Assembly (NCBI GenBank): GCA_027486725.1
Contig: JAIXOP010000012.1
Span: 1 to 54,412, forward strand
DNA: 54,412 nucleotides
Reading direction: 5' to 3'
From: Burkholderiales bacterium
GTDB taxonomy: Bacteria; Pseudomonadota; Gammaproteobacteria; Burkholderiales; Burkholderiaceae_A
Under the pieces are notes generated by a model. That model did no database searches and was not told where the DNA came from. It worked only from the letters and a program-made list of their open reading frames with translations. A program made the position numbers and the translations under genes. How positions within the stretch are numbered: position 1 is the first letter of the stretch; every line of letters begins with the position of its first letter. Below are positions 1 to 6,248 of the stretch, one piece after another.

Positions 1-28
1 CTTCGGTCACAACAGAAATCGACTCCAT
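1..28 (-). CDS. 5' end of an unidentified gene (partial)
   Basis: On the minus strand an ATG at 28 follows AGGAG with good spacing (33-37). The readable start is MESISVVTE, then the window ends. Such a start is compatible with a Phd/YefM-type antitoxin, which would fit the toxin-antitoxin genes nearby, but nine residues cannot identify a family. Confidence 0.3.
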
Positions 29-52
29 ATCACTCCTAAGACATAGTCATAA

Positions 53-76
53 GCCTAGACGTATGCCTAGGCGTTA
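53..76. promoter_or_regulatory. Possible operator upstream of the edge gene: tandem GCCTAG motifs
   Basis: GCCTAG occurs at 53-58 and again at 65-70, as imperfect 12-bp direct repeats (GCCTAGACGTAT and GCCTAGGCGTTA). The second copy contains the palindrome GCCTAGGC (65-72). The site lies 25-45 bases upstream of the start codon at 28, where an autoregulator would bind. The function is inferred from position and symmetry only. Confidence 0.25.
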
Positions 77-217
77 CTCAAAAGCACTATGTCCGGTCGA
101 AATGGGGGCTGCTCCAGGCTGGACGATAGGAATGCTCGGTGGCCGCACCTGATTTATGTATGGCTAAAACCTTGCTAACGAAATCTTGAACCAGTTGCAT
201 ATCCGCCTTTTCCGACA

Positions 218-616
218 TCACTCCGGCGCCACCAATCGGACGCTTGGAAAGTAGTGCTGGTAACGCCGCGAATCTCGGGTCAATACCGGCAAGCCGCTCA
301 CTGCGGCATGCGCACCAATAAAAAAATCGCCGAGCACATTGCTCTTTACACCGCCACCGCGACGGTATTTGAGGAAGGCTTTCCCGGCCAAGAACAAGGC
401 AGGCTTGGGAATATCAAGCATCCTTAGTTCCATGCCATCGAGCACATGGTCGAGTGCTTCGACGGTAGAAAACGTCAGCGACAGCTCAGAGTAGATGATC
501 GGGTTGATAACCAGCCGGTGAACTTTGGACTGTGCTTGCAGCTGGGCCACCGACCAGTCGGCCCAGTCCGGATCGTTCTCCAGCACATCGACCAGAACGT
601 TCGTGTCGACCAGCAT
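218..616 (-). CDS. vapC: PIN-domain ribonuclease toxin, VapC-like
   Basis: This 132-residue protein has the PIN-domain layout. An N-terminal LVDTNVLVD strand carries D4, a conserved acid follows at E44, and D97 (GDFFIGAHA) and D115 (TRDSRRY) complete the metal site. Proteins of this family are Mg-dependent RNases, often cutting tRNA or rRNA, and are held inactive by the cognate antitoxin. The start codon overlaps the antitoxin stop by one base (TGATG at 614-618), which implies translational coupling. The RNA target cannot be told from sequence. No acidic residue is missing, so it should be active. Confidence 0.85.
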   Translation of the reverse strand: MLVDTNVLVDVLENDPDWADWSVAQLQAQSKVHRLVINPIIYSELSLTFSTVEALDHVLDGMELRMLDIPKPALFLAGKAFLKYRRGGGVKSNVLGDFFIGAHAAVSGLPVLTRDSRRYQHYFPSVRLVAPE

Positions 617-867
617 CAGGCCCTATTCCCTGCATCATCGCGCAGCAAGGCCATCAGGTCTTGGGTGCGCCACTGCACATCAGCCTTGCCACGGGCGGCT
701 TCGAAACGGTCGGGCTTGCGCTTGGCCGAGCCTTTAGCCTTATGGATCACCACTTCACCGTCTTGGTTGACAGCAAAGTCGACCGGCATACCGGGGTGCA
801 GGCCCAGGGCATCACGGATTTGTTTGGGGATGGTGACTTGCCCCTTGATGGTGAGCGTGGTCGACAT
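616..867 (-). CDS. vapB: AbrB/SpoVT-type antitoxin, VapB-like
   Basis: The 83-residue protein begins with a swapped-hairpin AbrB domain (residues 2-48: TLTIKGQVTIPKQIRDALGL, then GMPVDFAVNQDGEVVI). This fold dimerises and binds operator DNA. The C-terminal half is charged and flexible, as expected for the segment that wraps and blocks a PIN toxin. A strong AGGAGG lies 5 bases before the ATG. The gene comes first in the pair, so antitoxin is made ahead of toxin. Autorepression of the pair is typical of the family but is not shown here. Confidence 0.85.
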   Translation of the reverse strand: MSTTLTIKGQVTIPKQIRDALGLHPGMPVDFAVNQDGEVVIHKAKGSAKRKPDRFEAARGKADVQWRTQDLMALLRDDAGNRA

Positions 868-891
868 GCGGCCTCCTAGGTTTTACATTTA

Positions 892-897
892 ATTCTA
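892..897 (-). promoter_or_regulatory. Possible -10 element for the vapBC-like pair
   Basis: On the minus strand TAGAAT (892-897) lies in an AT-rich stretch about 25 bases upstream of the antitoxin start. It resembles TATAAT. No convincing -35 is seen at the right distance. Confidence 0.3.
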
Positions 898-908
898 TCG
901 TAATACTA

Positions 909-1085
909 CTATGTGATGGTTGCACTACATGTGTTTCTGCCAAGGCCAAACACATTCGGAATCACTTCCGCCGGGATGCCATCGTCTGGGTTGGTGAGGA
1001 TGCGGTGCCGCAGCTGATCTTGCTCAGGTAATTCGGTACCCGAGACCTCCGTGCCCCTCCGATTCCAAAAACGCATCCCCGGCAT
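909..1085 (-). CDS. Possible small ORF of 58 codons
   Basis: An ATG at 1085 is preceded at six bases by AGGAG, an excellent ribosome binding site. The frame runs 58 codons to TAG at 909-911 and includes the segment QLRHRILTNPDDGIPAEVIP. I do not recognise a family. There is no signal peptide or membrane segment. It could be a real small protein, an element read with the downstream toxin-antitoxin pair, or the remains of a longer gene. The strong SD and protein-like composition are the only support. Confidence 0.3.
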   Translation of the reverse strand: MPGMRFWNRRGTEVSGTELPEQDQLRHRILTNPDDGIPAEVIPNVFGLGRNTCSATIT

Positions 1086-1132
1086 CGGGCTCTCCTACCG
1101 GCAGGAGCTCACACCATCCCGCAGCACCCAAG

Positions 1133-1564
1133 CTACTTCTTCTTCCCCCAGCCATCCACAAACTCGTGCTCCCCGCTGTAGGGGTTGTACTTGAGCTCGG
1201 CATTGGGCGTCACCAGCTCGTGCTGCCCACTGTAGGGATTGAATCGGGGCTGGGCGCCCTTGGGGGCAAAGCTGTGCTGGCCGCTGTAGGGATTGAACCT
1301 TAGCTCCGAGCCCGGCTCCACATAGCGGTGCTCACCGCTGTAGGGGTTGAAGCGGAGCTCGGCATTGGGCGTGACCAGCTCGTGCTTACCCGAGTAGGGA
1401 TTGAAGCGGGGCTGGGCATTCTTGGGTGCGTATTCGTGCTGGCCGCTGTAGGGGTTGTACTTCAGCTCCTCGCCACCCATGGCCGTGCCAGCGAGCAGGC
1501 AGGCAGCGAGCACCAATGCCAGGGCAAACTGGCCGGCCTGCTTCAGAAGTTGGACTTGACGCAT
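1133..1564 (-). CDS. Secreted protein of six 18-residue NPYSG repeats
   Basis: The 143-residue product opens with a signal sequence (KQ near residue 8, hydrophobic to about residue 29). Residues 19-22 (LAAC) could be a lipobox, but the hydrophobic core runs past the cysteine, so ordinary cleavage after AMG (28-30) is also possible. The mature part is six 18-residue units, each with N-P-Y-S-G-x-H, ending in GWGKKK. Units 1-3 and 4-6 resemble each other pairwise (APKNAQ/APKGAQ; ELVTPNAE in both units 2 and 5), so a 54-residue block has been duplicated. AAAGGAG precedes the ATG. It stands alone between intergenic gaps. I do not recognise the family; an envelope or extracellular location is inferred. 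Confidence 0.75.
   Translation of the reverse strand: MRQVQLLKQAGQFALALVLAACLLAGTAMGGEELKYNPYSGQHEYAPKNAQPRFNPYSGKHELVTPNAELRFNPYSGEHRYVEPGSELRFNPYSGQHSFAPKGAQPRFNPYSGQHELVTPNAELKYNPYSGEHEFVDGWGKKK
1145..1468 (-). repeat. 54-bp coding tandem repeats (six units)
   Basis: Repeats of 54 bp encode the 18-residue NPYSG units. On the plus strand the landmark TGTAGGG recurs every 54 bases (for example at 1177 and 1231). A 162-bp higher-order period is visible because units 1-3 match units 4-6 better than they match each other. Confidence 0.8.
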
Positions 1565-1598
1565 GGGCGGCTCCTTTCAGAGGTGGATGGTTGGAGGA

Positions 1599-2711
1599 TT
1601 ACTGAAAGGGGAAGCGGATGCCGAGGCCTGCCTGGGGATCCGCGGTCGATCCCGTCCCATCCACGAAGCCATACACGCCACTGCCGCCAAGCACGGCATA
1701 GCCATTTACCCCAACATCCGCTTGGCCATTGAATGCGGTGGCCTGCGCCCGCGCAAAGCCTGCCCAAGGACTATTGATGGCAATGGTTCCGGTGGTGACG
1801 TCGGCCCCGTCGGTGCGGGTGTAGGAGTTGCCCTCATTGCTGACCACGACGCGGCCACCATCGCTCGTCACATAACTGCCAGCAATGTCTGAGGCGGATA
1901 TCAAGCGCTGCTCGCCAGCCACCACGATGCCCTTGCCTTTGCCGCCATTGCTGCCACTGCCACTGGGGCGGCTGTCCTTGAGGTCAATCAACAGCACCTT
2001 CTGCCCGGTGCTGGGGCTGGTGAACGCCAAAGCACTGCCGAAGTTGGTGGCAGGGTTGCCTTCACTTAGGGCGAACCGCCCATTGCCTGTGCTGGTGTAG
2101 GTGCCAGGAAACTGGCTACCGGCCGGACAGCCCCCGGTGACGGCGAGATTCGCCCCAACGCACACCAGGTAGGTTCCATCAGCATTGAGGCGGAAGGTGC
2201 CAAAGAACGTCGCGCAGTTGGCAGGATTGCTGGCTTCACACGAGGCCTGGACAAAGTTGTAGGTGCCCGCTGCCGCCGCTGCCGAAGTGATCGGCTGCTG
2301 AATGCCCAACACGGGATACGACTTCAGACCCATCCCGAGGTTCTCTCGAATGAAGCCGAGCACCAGGCCGTTCTCTAGGAAGGCAACGCGAGAGTTCGGG
2401 TCGACCGACGGGGTGAAAGTGCCATCCGCATTTCGGCTTAGGGTTCCGCTGCGGGTGGTGCCCGGCGCGATGCCATAGGCCGACTCCACAATCGTGTAGC
2501 TGTAGCTGCTGCGGTCGCCCGAGACCGTGAAGGTCACGAGCTCACCGGGAAGCGCTGCCCCAGTGGCACTGATGGGAGGGCCACTGCTGGCGCCACTGCC
2601 CCCTCCCCCGCCCCCGCACGAGACAACGCCCACGGAAAGAACGCCGGCCAGCACGGCCGCACCTGCGAGGGATTTCAGGTGCCCCCGCCACTGCTTCAGA
2701 GTTGTTTTCAT
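1599..2711 (-). CDS. Predicted glycine-rich outer lipoprotein, function unknown
   Basis: I place the start at 2711 (MKTTLKQW), which follows GGGAGAAAAC; the frame is open for 73 more codons upstream but that part has no signal-like features. The 370-residue product has a type II signal peptide with lipobox VVSC (C32), followed by a run of glycines. The remainder is rich in G, S, T and N with short beta-like segments, and has several cysteines near residues 160-200 (CEASNPANCATF, CVGAN, CPAGS). No enzyme motif is seen. It is most likely an exported, membrane-anchored beta-rich protein. No homologous family could be named. Confidence 0.65.
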   Translation of the reverse strand: MKTTLKQWRGHLKSLAGAAVLAGVLSVGVVSCGGGGGGSGASSGPPISATGAALPGELVTFTVSGDRSSYSYTIVESAYGIAPGTTRSGTLSRNADGTFTPSVDPNSRVAFLENGLVLGFIRENLGMGLKSYPVLGIQQPITSAAAAAGTYNFVQASCEASNPANCATFFGTFRLNADGTYLVCVGANLAVTGGCPAGSQFPGTYTSTGNGRFALSEGNPATNFGSALAFTSPSTGQKVLLIDLKDSRPSGSGSNGGKGKGIVVAGEQRLISASDIAGSYVTSDGGRVVVSNEGNSYTRTDGADVTTGTIAINSPWAGFARAQATAFNGQADVGVNGYAVLGGSGVYGFVDGTGSTADPQAGLGIRFPFQ

Positions 2712-2770
2712 GTTTTCTCCCTTGGTTTGGTGATTGCGCCGGAGCGCACCAACAAGGTAGAACCAAGGAA

Positions 2771-2815
2771 GATCACACCGTGATCCTTTGAATGCGGAAA
2801 ACCCAGGGGTGTCAA
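2771..2815 (-). promoter_or_regulatory. Promoter-like -35 and palindrome upstream of the lipoprotein gene
   Basis: On the minus strand a perfect TTGACA (2810-2815) is followed by a poor -10 candidate (CATTCAAA, near 2785-2795). Just downstream is a perfect palindrome, GATCAC-ACC-GTGATC (2771-2785), about 60 bases before the start codon. The palindrome could be an operator or a short leader hairpin. Confidence 0.35.
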
Positions 2816-2841
2816 GCTTTTTCAGTGAGCGCCACTCATGG

Positions 2842-2875
2842 ATGCGAAGCGCCTCGGCATGCGAAGTGCCTCGAC
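2842..2875. repeat. Two 17-bp tandem repeats
   Basis: ATGCGAAGCGCCTCGGC and ATGCGAAGTGCCTCGAC lie head to tail, 15 of 17 bases identical. They are in the roughly 240-base gap between the lipoprotein gene and the AbiE pair. On the plus strand an open frame runs through here to TAA at about 2964, reading QLERECIRLLLIHEASKG. That looks protein-like, so the gap may hold the remains of a gene. Confidence 0.4.
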
Positions 2876-2951
2876 GATCACCACCAGCTAGAGCGCGAGT
2901 GCATCCGCCTGCTGCTGATCCATGAGGCATCCAAGGGTATGGATAACGTAA

Positions 2952-3965
2952 TCAGCGCTCATTAATGGCTGTCTCCAAGGAATGAAGACGATCGACGATA
3001 GCGTTGAAAGTGGGCGGCTCACCGATGAACATTCCGGCGCCGATCATGCGCTGAAAGTCATCATGAAGGGCGGCCAGCACGGCACCTTGCGGGATCAGCC
3101 TGAGCTGACCGGTCAAGCAAGCATCGTAATTGGCGTAACTCGCGTTGTAGAAGACCTTCTTGTGTTTCACCACGTCTTCCAACAGGGCGCGGTCCACTAT
3201 GGCGGCCTTGCCATGATCACTGTCGGCCAGCATGGTCAAGTCATACCAGTGGCGTGACAGGCGCTCGGCACTAGCGCGGAACTCGTTGCGCTGACATTCG
3301 ACGTGCATCAACGTGGCTTTTTCCCAGAATGTGCGAGTCGGGGACAAGACGCTCACTGTTGATCGTGGAAACACCAGGCCAATGACGTGCGGCGCGATAT
3401 CTGGCTCGACGTTGTGCTCAGCATTCGGCTCGGTGATGTTGCGACCCCCGAACTCGATCAGGACACTGTTGCCCACATAGTCACCCGGCGCTTCCAACAC
3501 ACTTGGGTAATGCAGGCGCATCTGCTCGCCGTTCTCACTGAGTTCGAGCCGGAACTCAGCGACGTTGCTATCAAACTCCGCCACCAGCGTCTTCTGGATG
3601 TGTGGCGCCACAACATCGTAGGTATGCTCGCGCACGAAAGATTTCAGATCCTCGCTGAATTTCTTCAGTCTGGTCTTGGATACGCGCTCAGCAAATGGGT
3701 CGAAAGAGCTATCGAGGCCCCGGTAGTCGAGCGTGATATCCACATCCTCGGAAAAACGGGCAATGACGCCGAATACCTTCGACAGAGAGGTGCCGCCTTT
3801 GAATGCCATAGGCAGCCGACCGGGCATGGTGAACACTGCCCTCAGCACCCAACAGACCCAAACATCCTTTTCCAGCACCACTGGCGAGCGTGCCAGTCGC
3901 GGTGACAGCGCCCGATAAATCTGGGACTGCTCTTGAGCGTTGAGGTGCAGGAAGGATTCAGGCAT
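2952..3965 (-). CDS. abiEii: AbiEii-type nucleotidyltransferase toxin
   Basis: The 337-residue protein matches the AbiEii/AbiGii nucleotidyltransferase family. It has an early conserved EKD (32-34), the motif KGGTSLSK (56-63) with FSEDVDITL (71-79) that forms the NTP/metal site, and the later PTRTFWEKATLMH helix. In characterised type IV systems this protein blocks growth by modifying tRNA, and gives abortive phage protection. Its start overlaps the AbiEi-like gene by 8 bases, the standard order for the pair. The length is usual for the family and no key motif is missing. Confidence 0.88.
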   Translation of the reverse strand: MPESFLHLNAQEQSQIYRALSPRLARSPVVLEKDVWVCWVLRAVFTMPGRLPMAFKGGTSLSKVFGVIARFSEDVDITLDYRGLDSSFDPFAERVSKTRLKKFSEDLKSFVREHTYDVVAPHIQKTLVAEFDSNVAEFRLELSENGEQMRLHYPSVLEAPGDYVGNSVLIEFGGRNITEPNAEHNVEPDIAPHVIGLVFPRSTVSVLSPTRTFWEKATLMHVECQRNEFRASAERLSRHWYDLTMLADSDHGKAAIVDRALLEDVVKHKKVFYNASYANYDACLTGQLRLIPQGAVLAALHDDFQRMIGAGMFIGEPPTFNAIVDRLHSLETAINER

Positions 3966-4578
3966 GAAACGCCGTCCGTTCGTTGCGGAAGATGGCGTCG
4001 CTCATCCAGGCAGGCATCGAGGGAGTCGCGGACTTCAGAACCTCGAATTCGTTCGCGCCCAGCTTGCGCCGAATCTTCTCAATGAGGGCAGGTGTCACTT
4101 CTGCTTTGCCCAGGTACCAAATGGCTGAAAGAGCAAGACCTGCCGGTCGGCCAGCTAGGGCCAGCTTACGTTGGCAGACGTGCTGCAGACGAATCTCCAT
4201 CTCGCCCACGCGGACTCGTTTCGACGGACCAGATGTCACGAAGACCGGCTGTGTTGGAACCTGAGTGGTCAGCTCAAGCCGACGGGCAGCTTCCGCACCG
4301 TGAACCTGAACGACAGCTCCCGTGGCCTTGGCAACCGTCTCGGCTACCTTCAACGGCTCCGGCATGACCCTGCCGACAAACCGGCTGATCTCCGGGCGCA
4401 CGAAGACCCCGCGCGTCACACGTTCGATCACCCCTGCCTTGACCAGACGCGACAGGTTTTGATCAACGGACGTACGTGTGCCGCACGCCAGAAGCACCGT
4501 CGGGGTAAAGGGCTCCCCGAACGGCATCTCCTCGATGCGCTGGCGAATCAGCTTGGCAGTCTTGCGGGTCGTTTCCAT
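3958..4578 (-). CDS. abiEi: AbiEi-type antitoxin/transcriptional repressor (DUF6088-like)
   Basis: The start at 4578 gives a 206-residue protein beginning METTRKTAKLIRQRI. The frame is open to 4689, but family members begin at about this position and the extra residues are unlike the family. The N-terminal winged helix (about residues 5-65) has FTPTVLLACGTRTSVDQNLSRL and the strand pair VIERVTRGVFVRP. The C-terminal part (about 70-200) is the AbiEi antitoxin domain. Such proteins bind the operon promoter and block AbiEii action without forming a stable complex. The region around the start is AT-rich (CATATTTT), and no clear SD is present. Confidence 0.82.
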   Translation of the reverse strand: METTRKTAKLIRQRIEEMPFGEPFTPTVLLACGTRTSVDQNLSRLVKAGVIERVTRGVFVRPEISRFVGRVMPEPLKVAETVAKATGAVVQVHGAEAARRLELTTQVPTQPVFVTSGPSKRVRVGEMEIRLQHVCQRKLALAGRPAGLALSAIWYLGKAEVTPALIEKIRRKLGANEFEVLKSATPSMPAWMSDAIFRNERTAFHA

Positions 4579-4687
4579 GTATGAAAATATGATTGAGTTT
4601 CTGACAAACTGCAAGCACTTTTGCCTGCCAAGGACAGCAGCATCGTCCTTGGCAAGGACCAGCAAACTGGTCCAGGTCAACGACTTC

Positions 4688-4716
4688 AAAAAAAACCCAA
4701 CCGAGGGTGGTTGGGG
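4688..4716 (-). terminator. Rho-independent terminator after tRNA-Ser
   Basis: On the minus strand CCAACC pairs with GGTTGG as part of a 7-bp stem CCCAACC/GGTTGGG (4696-4702 with 4709-4715) around a 6-base loop, and eight T residues follow (4688-4695). It ends the tRNA-Ser transcript and insulates it from the AbiE pair. Confidence 0.85.
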
Positions 4717-4725
4717 TTTGAATGG

Positions 4726-4815
4726 TGGCGGAGGCGGTGAGATTCGAACTCACGGAGGGGTTTCCCCCTCGCCGGTTTTCAAGACCGGTGCCTTAAACCG
4801 CTCGGCCACACCTCC
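4726..4815 (-). tRNA. tRNA-Ser (anticodon UGA)
   Basis: The 90-base minus-strand gene begins GGAGGTGTGGCCGAGCGG and ends in an encoded CCA (4726-4728). The acceptor stem is GGAGGTG with CGCCTCC (one G-U). The anticodon stem CCGGT/ACCGG holds the loop CTTGAAA, giving anticodon TGA. A long variable arm (GCGAGGGGGAAACCCCTCCG region) and GTTCGAATC T arm are typical of serine tRNA. The 3' side faces the accessory genes at 1-4600. Confidence 0.96.
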
Positions 4816-4859
4816 ACGGGCGAGAGTGTAGCAACCTTGCCAGCGGCACGGCCCCCACC

Positions 4860-5333
4860 CTACTCCCGCTCGTCCTTCTTCTCCCGGGCCTCTACATCGA
4901 TCACGGTCCCCGGCACGCGATTGACCCGCACGCCGCGCACCCGCATCTGGCCGGTGGCCATGGCAAAGAGCATGCCCACCAGAGAGACCGCCAGACTCGC
5001 CAGCACCGCCATCCAGAACCCCGAGACCTGGAACCCCGGCGTGAGCTGCGCCACAAACATCAGCAGCAGGCCATTGAGCACGGGCAGCAGCAGCCCCGCA
5101 CTCATCACCGTCAGTGGCAGCGTGGCCACCAGCAGCAGAGGCTTCAGGAAGATGTTGGTGAATGAGAGCAGCACCGCTGCCAGCAGCAGCGGCTGCACGC
5201 CCGTGAAGGTGATGCTGTCGAAGATGCCGTCGACCACAAAGAGTGCCACCAGGCTGCCCAGAAGATGCAGGCCAAAGGCCTTCAGGCGCAGGGTCGACTC
5301 GAGCTGGGGCGGTTCGCGGCGGGGGGTGGTCAT
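4860..5333 (-). CDS. Small four-helix membrane protein, phage holin IV-like (DUF360 type)
   Basis: The chosen ATG at 5333 overlaps the NUDIX stop (ATGA) and has GGAG about 9 bases upstream; an in-frame ATG at 5348 is the alternative. The product of about 157 residues has four hydrophobic segments (roughly residues 20-40, 47-68, 72-92 and 105-130) and a charged tail (EAREKKDERE). This pattern, with the FLKPLLLVATLPLTVMSAGL core, fits the family annotated as 'phage holin family, superfamily IV'. In most bacteria it is an uncharacterised inner-membrane protein, not a lysis protein. It is coupled to the NUDIX gene. Confidence 0.75.
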   Translation of the reverse strand: MTTPRREPPQLESTLRLKAFGLHLLGSLVALFVVDGIFDSITFTGVQPLLLAAVLLSFTNIFLKPLLLVATLPLTVMSAGLLLPVLNGLLLMFVAQLTPGFQVSGFWMAVLASLAVSLVGMLFAMATGQMRVRGVRVNRVPGTVIDVEAREKKDERE

Positions 5334-5959
5334 GGCAAGGATCTCCACGAGGGTTGGAAATGGCCCGACTCAATGCGCGCCAGGAAGAATGCGGCCGCCA
5401 GGGTCTTGGCATCGGTGATCTTGCCCGACTCTGCAGCCAAGAGAAACTCATCGACCGAGAGCGCCACGAGCTCCAGGGCCTCGCCGGGGTCGAGCTGCGC
5501 GCGTCCCGCCACCAGCCCTCGGGCCGCATAGATGTGGATGACCTCGGTGCTGTAGGAGATCACCGGATGCATGGGCCCGAGCACGGCCCACTCCGAGGCG
5601 GTGTAGCCCGTCTCCTCCCGCAGCTCGCGGATGGCCGTCTGCAGGGGATCCTCGCCCGCATCGATCTTGCCGGCCGGGATCTCCAGAAAACTCTGATTCA
5701 TGGGGTAGCGCCACTGGCGCTCGAGCAAAAGCCGGCCATCGGGCAGAAAGGCCAGCACCGCAGAGGCACCGGGATGCAGGGTGTATTCCCGCCCGACCTT
5801 CAGTCCATCGGGGGTCTGGGCCAGGTCGCGCTGCACGCGCAAGAGCCTCCCGCCAAAGACCTCCTCGCCCGAGAGACGCTCCTCGGCGAGCTGGGGGGCA
5901 GGCTCGGCCTCGGGCCGACTAGGCCTGGGGTCTCGATCGACGCAGGACACGCCAGACAA
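5330..5959 (-). CDS. NUDIX hydrolase, probable ADP-ribose pyrophosphatase
   Basis: The protein of about 200 residues has a complete NUDIX box, GKIDAGE-x7-RELREETG, preceded by LERQWRYPMNQSFLEIPA, the pattern of ADP-ribose/ADP-sugar pyrophosphatases. These cleave ADP-ribose to AMP and ribose-5-phosphate in the cytosol. The start is uncertain. The frame opens with TTG at 5959, inside the end of the DUF2818 gene, with a GTG three codons later and no ATG before the conserved core. The gene overlaps its neighbours on both sides and lies directly after the nuo operon, as in other Burkholderiales. Confidence 0.85.
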   Translation of the reverse strand: MSGVSCVDRDPRPSRPEAEPAPQLAEERLSGEEVFGGRLLRVQRDLAQTPDGLKVGREYTLHPGASAVLAFLPDGRLLLERQWRYPMNQSFLEIPAGKIDAGEDPLQTAIRELREETGYTASEWAVLGPMHPVISYSTEVIHIYAARGLVAGRAQLDPGEALELVALSVDEFLLAAESGKITDAKTLAAAFFLARIESGHFQPSWRSLP

Positions 5960-6248
5960 AGCCCGGAAAGGCCATCACCAGAAACAGCAGCCCCGAGATG
6001 GCGTAGAAGTTCCAGGTCTGCGCCTGACGCGCGCCCAGCCCCTCTTCCATTGCAAAGCCGATCACGAGCATGAGGCCATAGCCCACCAGCAGCTCCACCA
6101 GCCGCACGCCGTGGCCCTTGGCCTGGAGAGCGCCGTCCGACGCGGCCCGCATGGGCACCAGCCCAAACCAGCGCTCGGTGACAAACGGCAGATTCGCGAG
6201 AACAAAGCCCGCCGCAAACCAGAGCAGCGCCGCCGAATCGGTGTTCAT
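5919..6248 (-). CDS. DUF2818 membrane protein, last cistron of the nuo cluster
   Basis: The ATG at 6248 overlaps the nuoN stop by ATGA, giving 109 residues. There are three to four hydrophobic helices (about 6-25, 50-75 and 82-103) and a basic end (RVLRRSRPQA). The sequence ALLWFAAGFVLANLPFVTERWFGLVP is typical of DUF2818, which in betaproteobacteria sits directly after nuoN. No function is established. Position suggests a role tied to complex I, but that is inference from conserved location only. Confidence 0.82.
   Translation of the reverse strand: MNTDSAALLWFAAGFVLANLPFVTERWFGLVPMRAASDGALQAKGHGVRLVELLVGYGLMLVIGFAMEEGLGARQAQTWNFYAISGLLFLVMAFPGFVWRVLRRSRPQA

Noticed and set aside
1145-1468. 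CRISPR array
   Set aside because: 54-bp units are coding, imperfect and contiguous, with no spacers.
2712-2930. N-terminal extension of the lipoprotein gene
   Set aside because: The signal peptide begins at 2711 behind a good SD. An extension would bury it.
1-4726. Attachment-site copy of the tRNA-Ser 3' end
   Set aside because: I looked for the GTTCGAATCTCACCGCC core in the accessory zone and found no second copy. An island boundary would lie outside the window.
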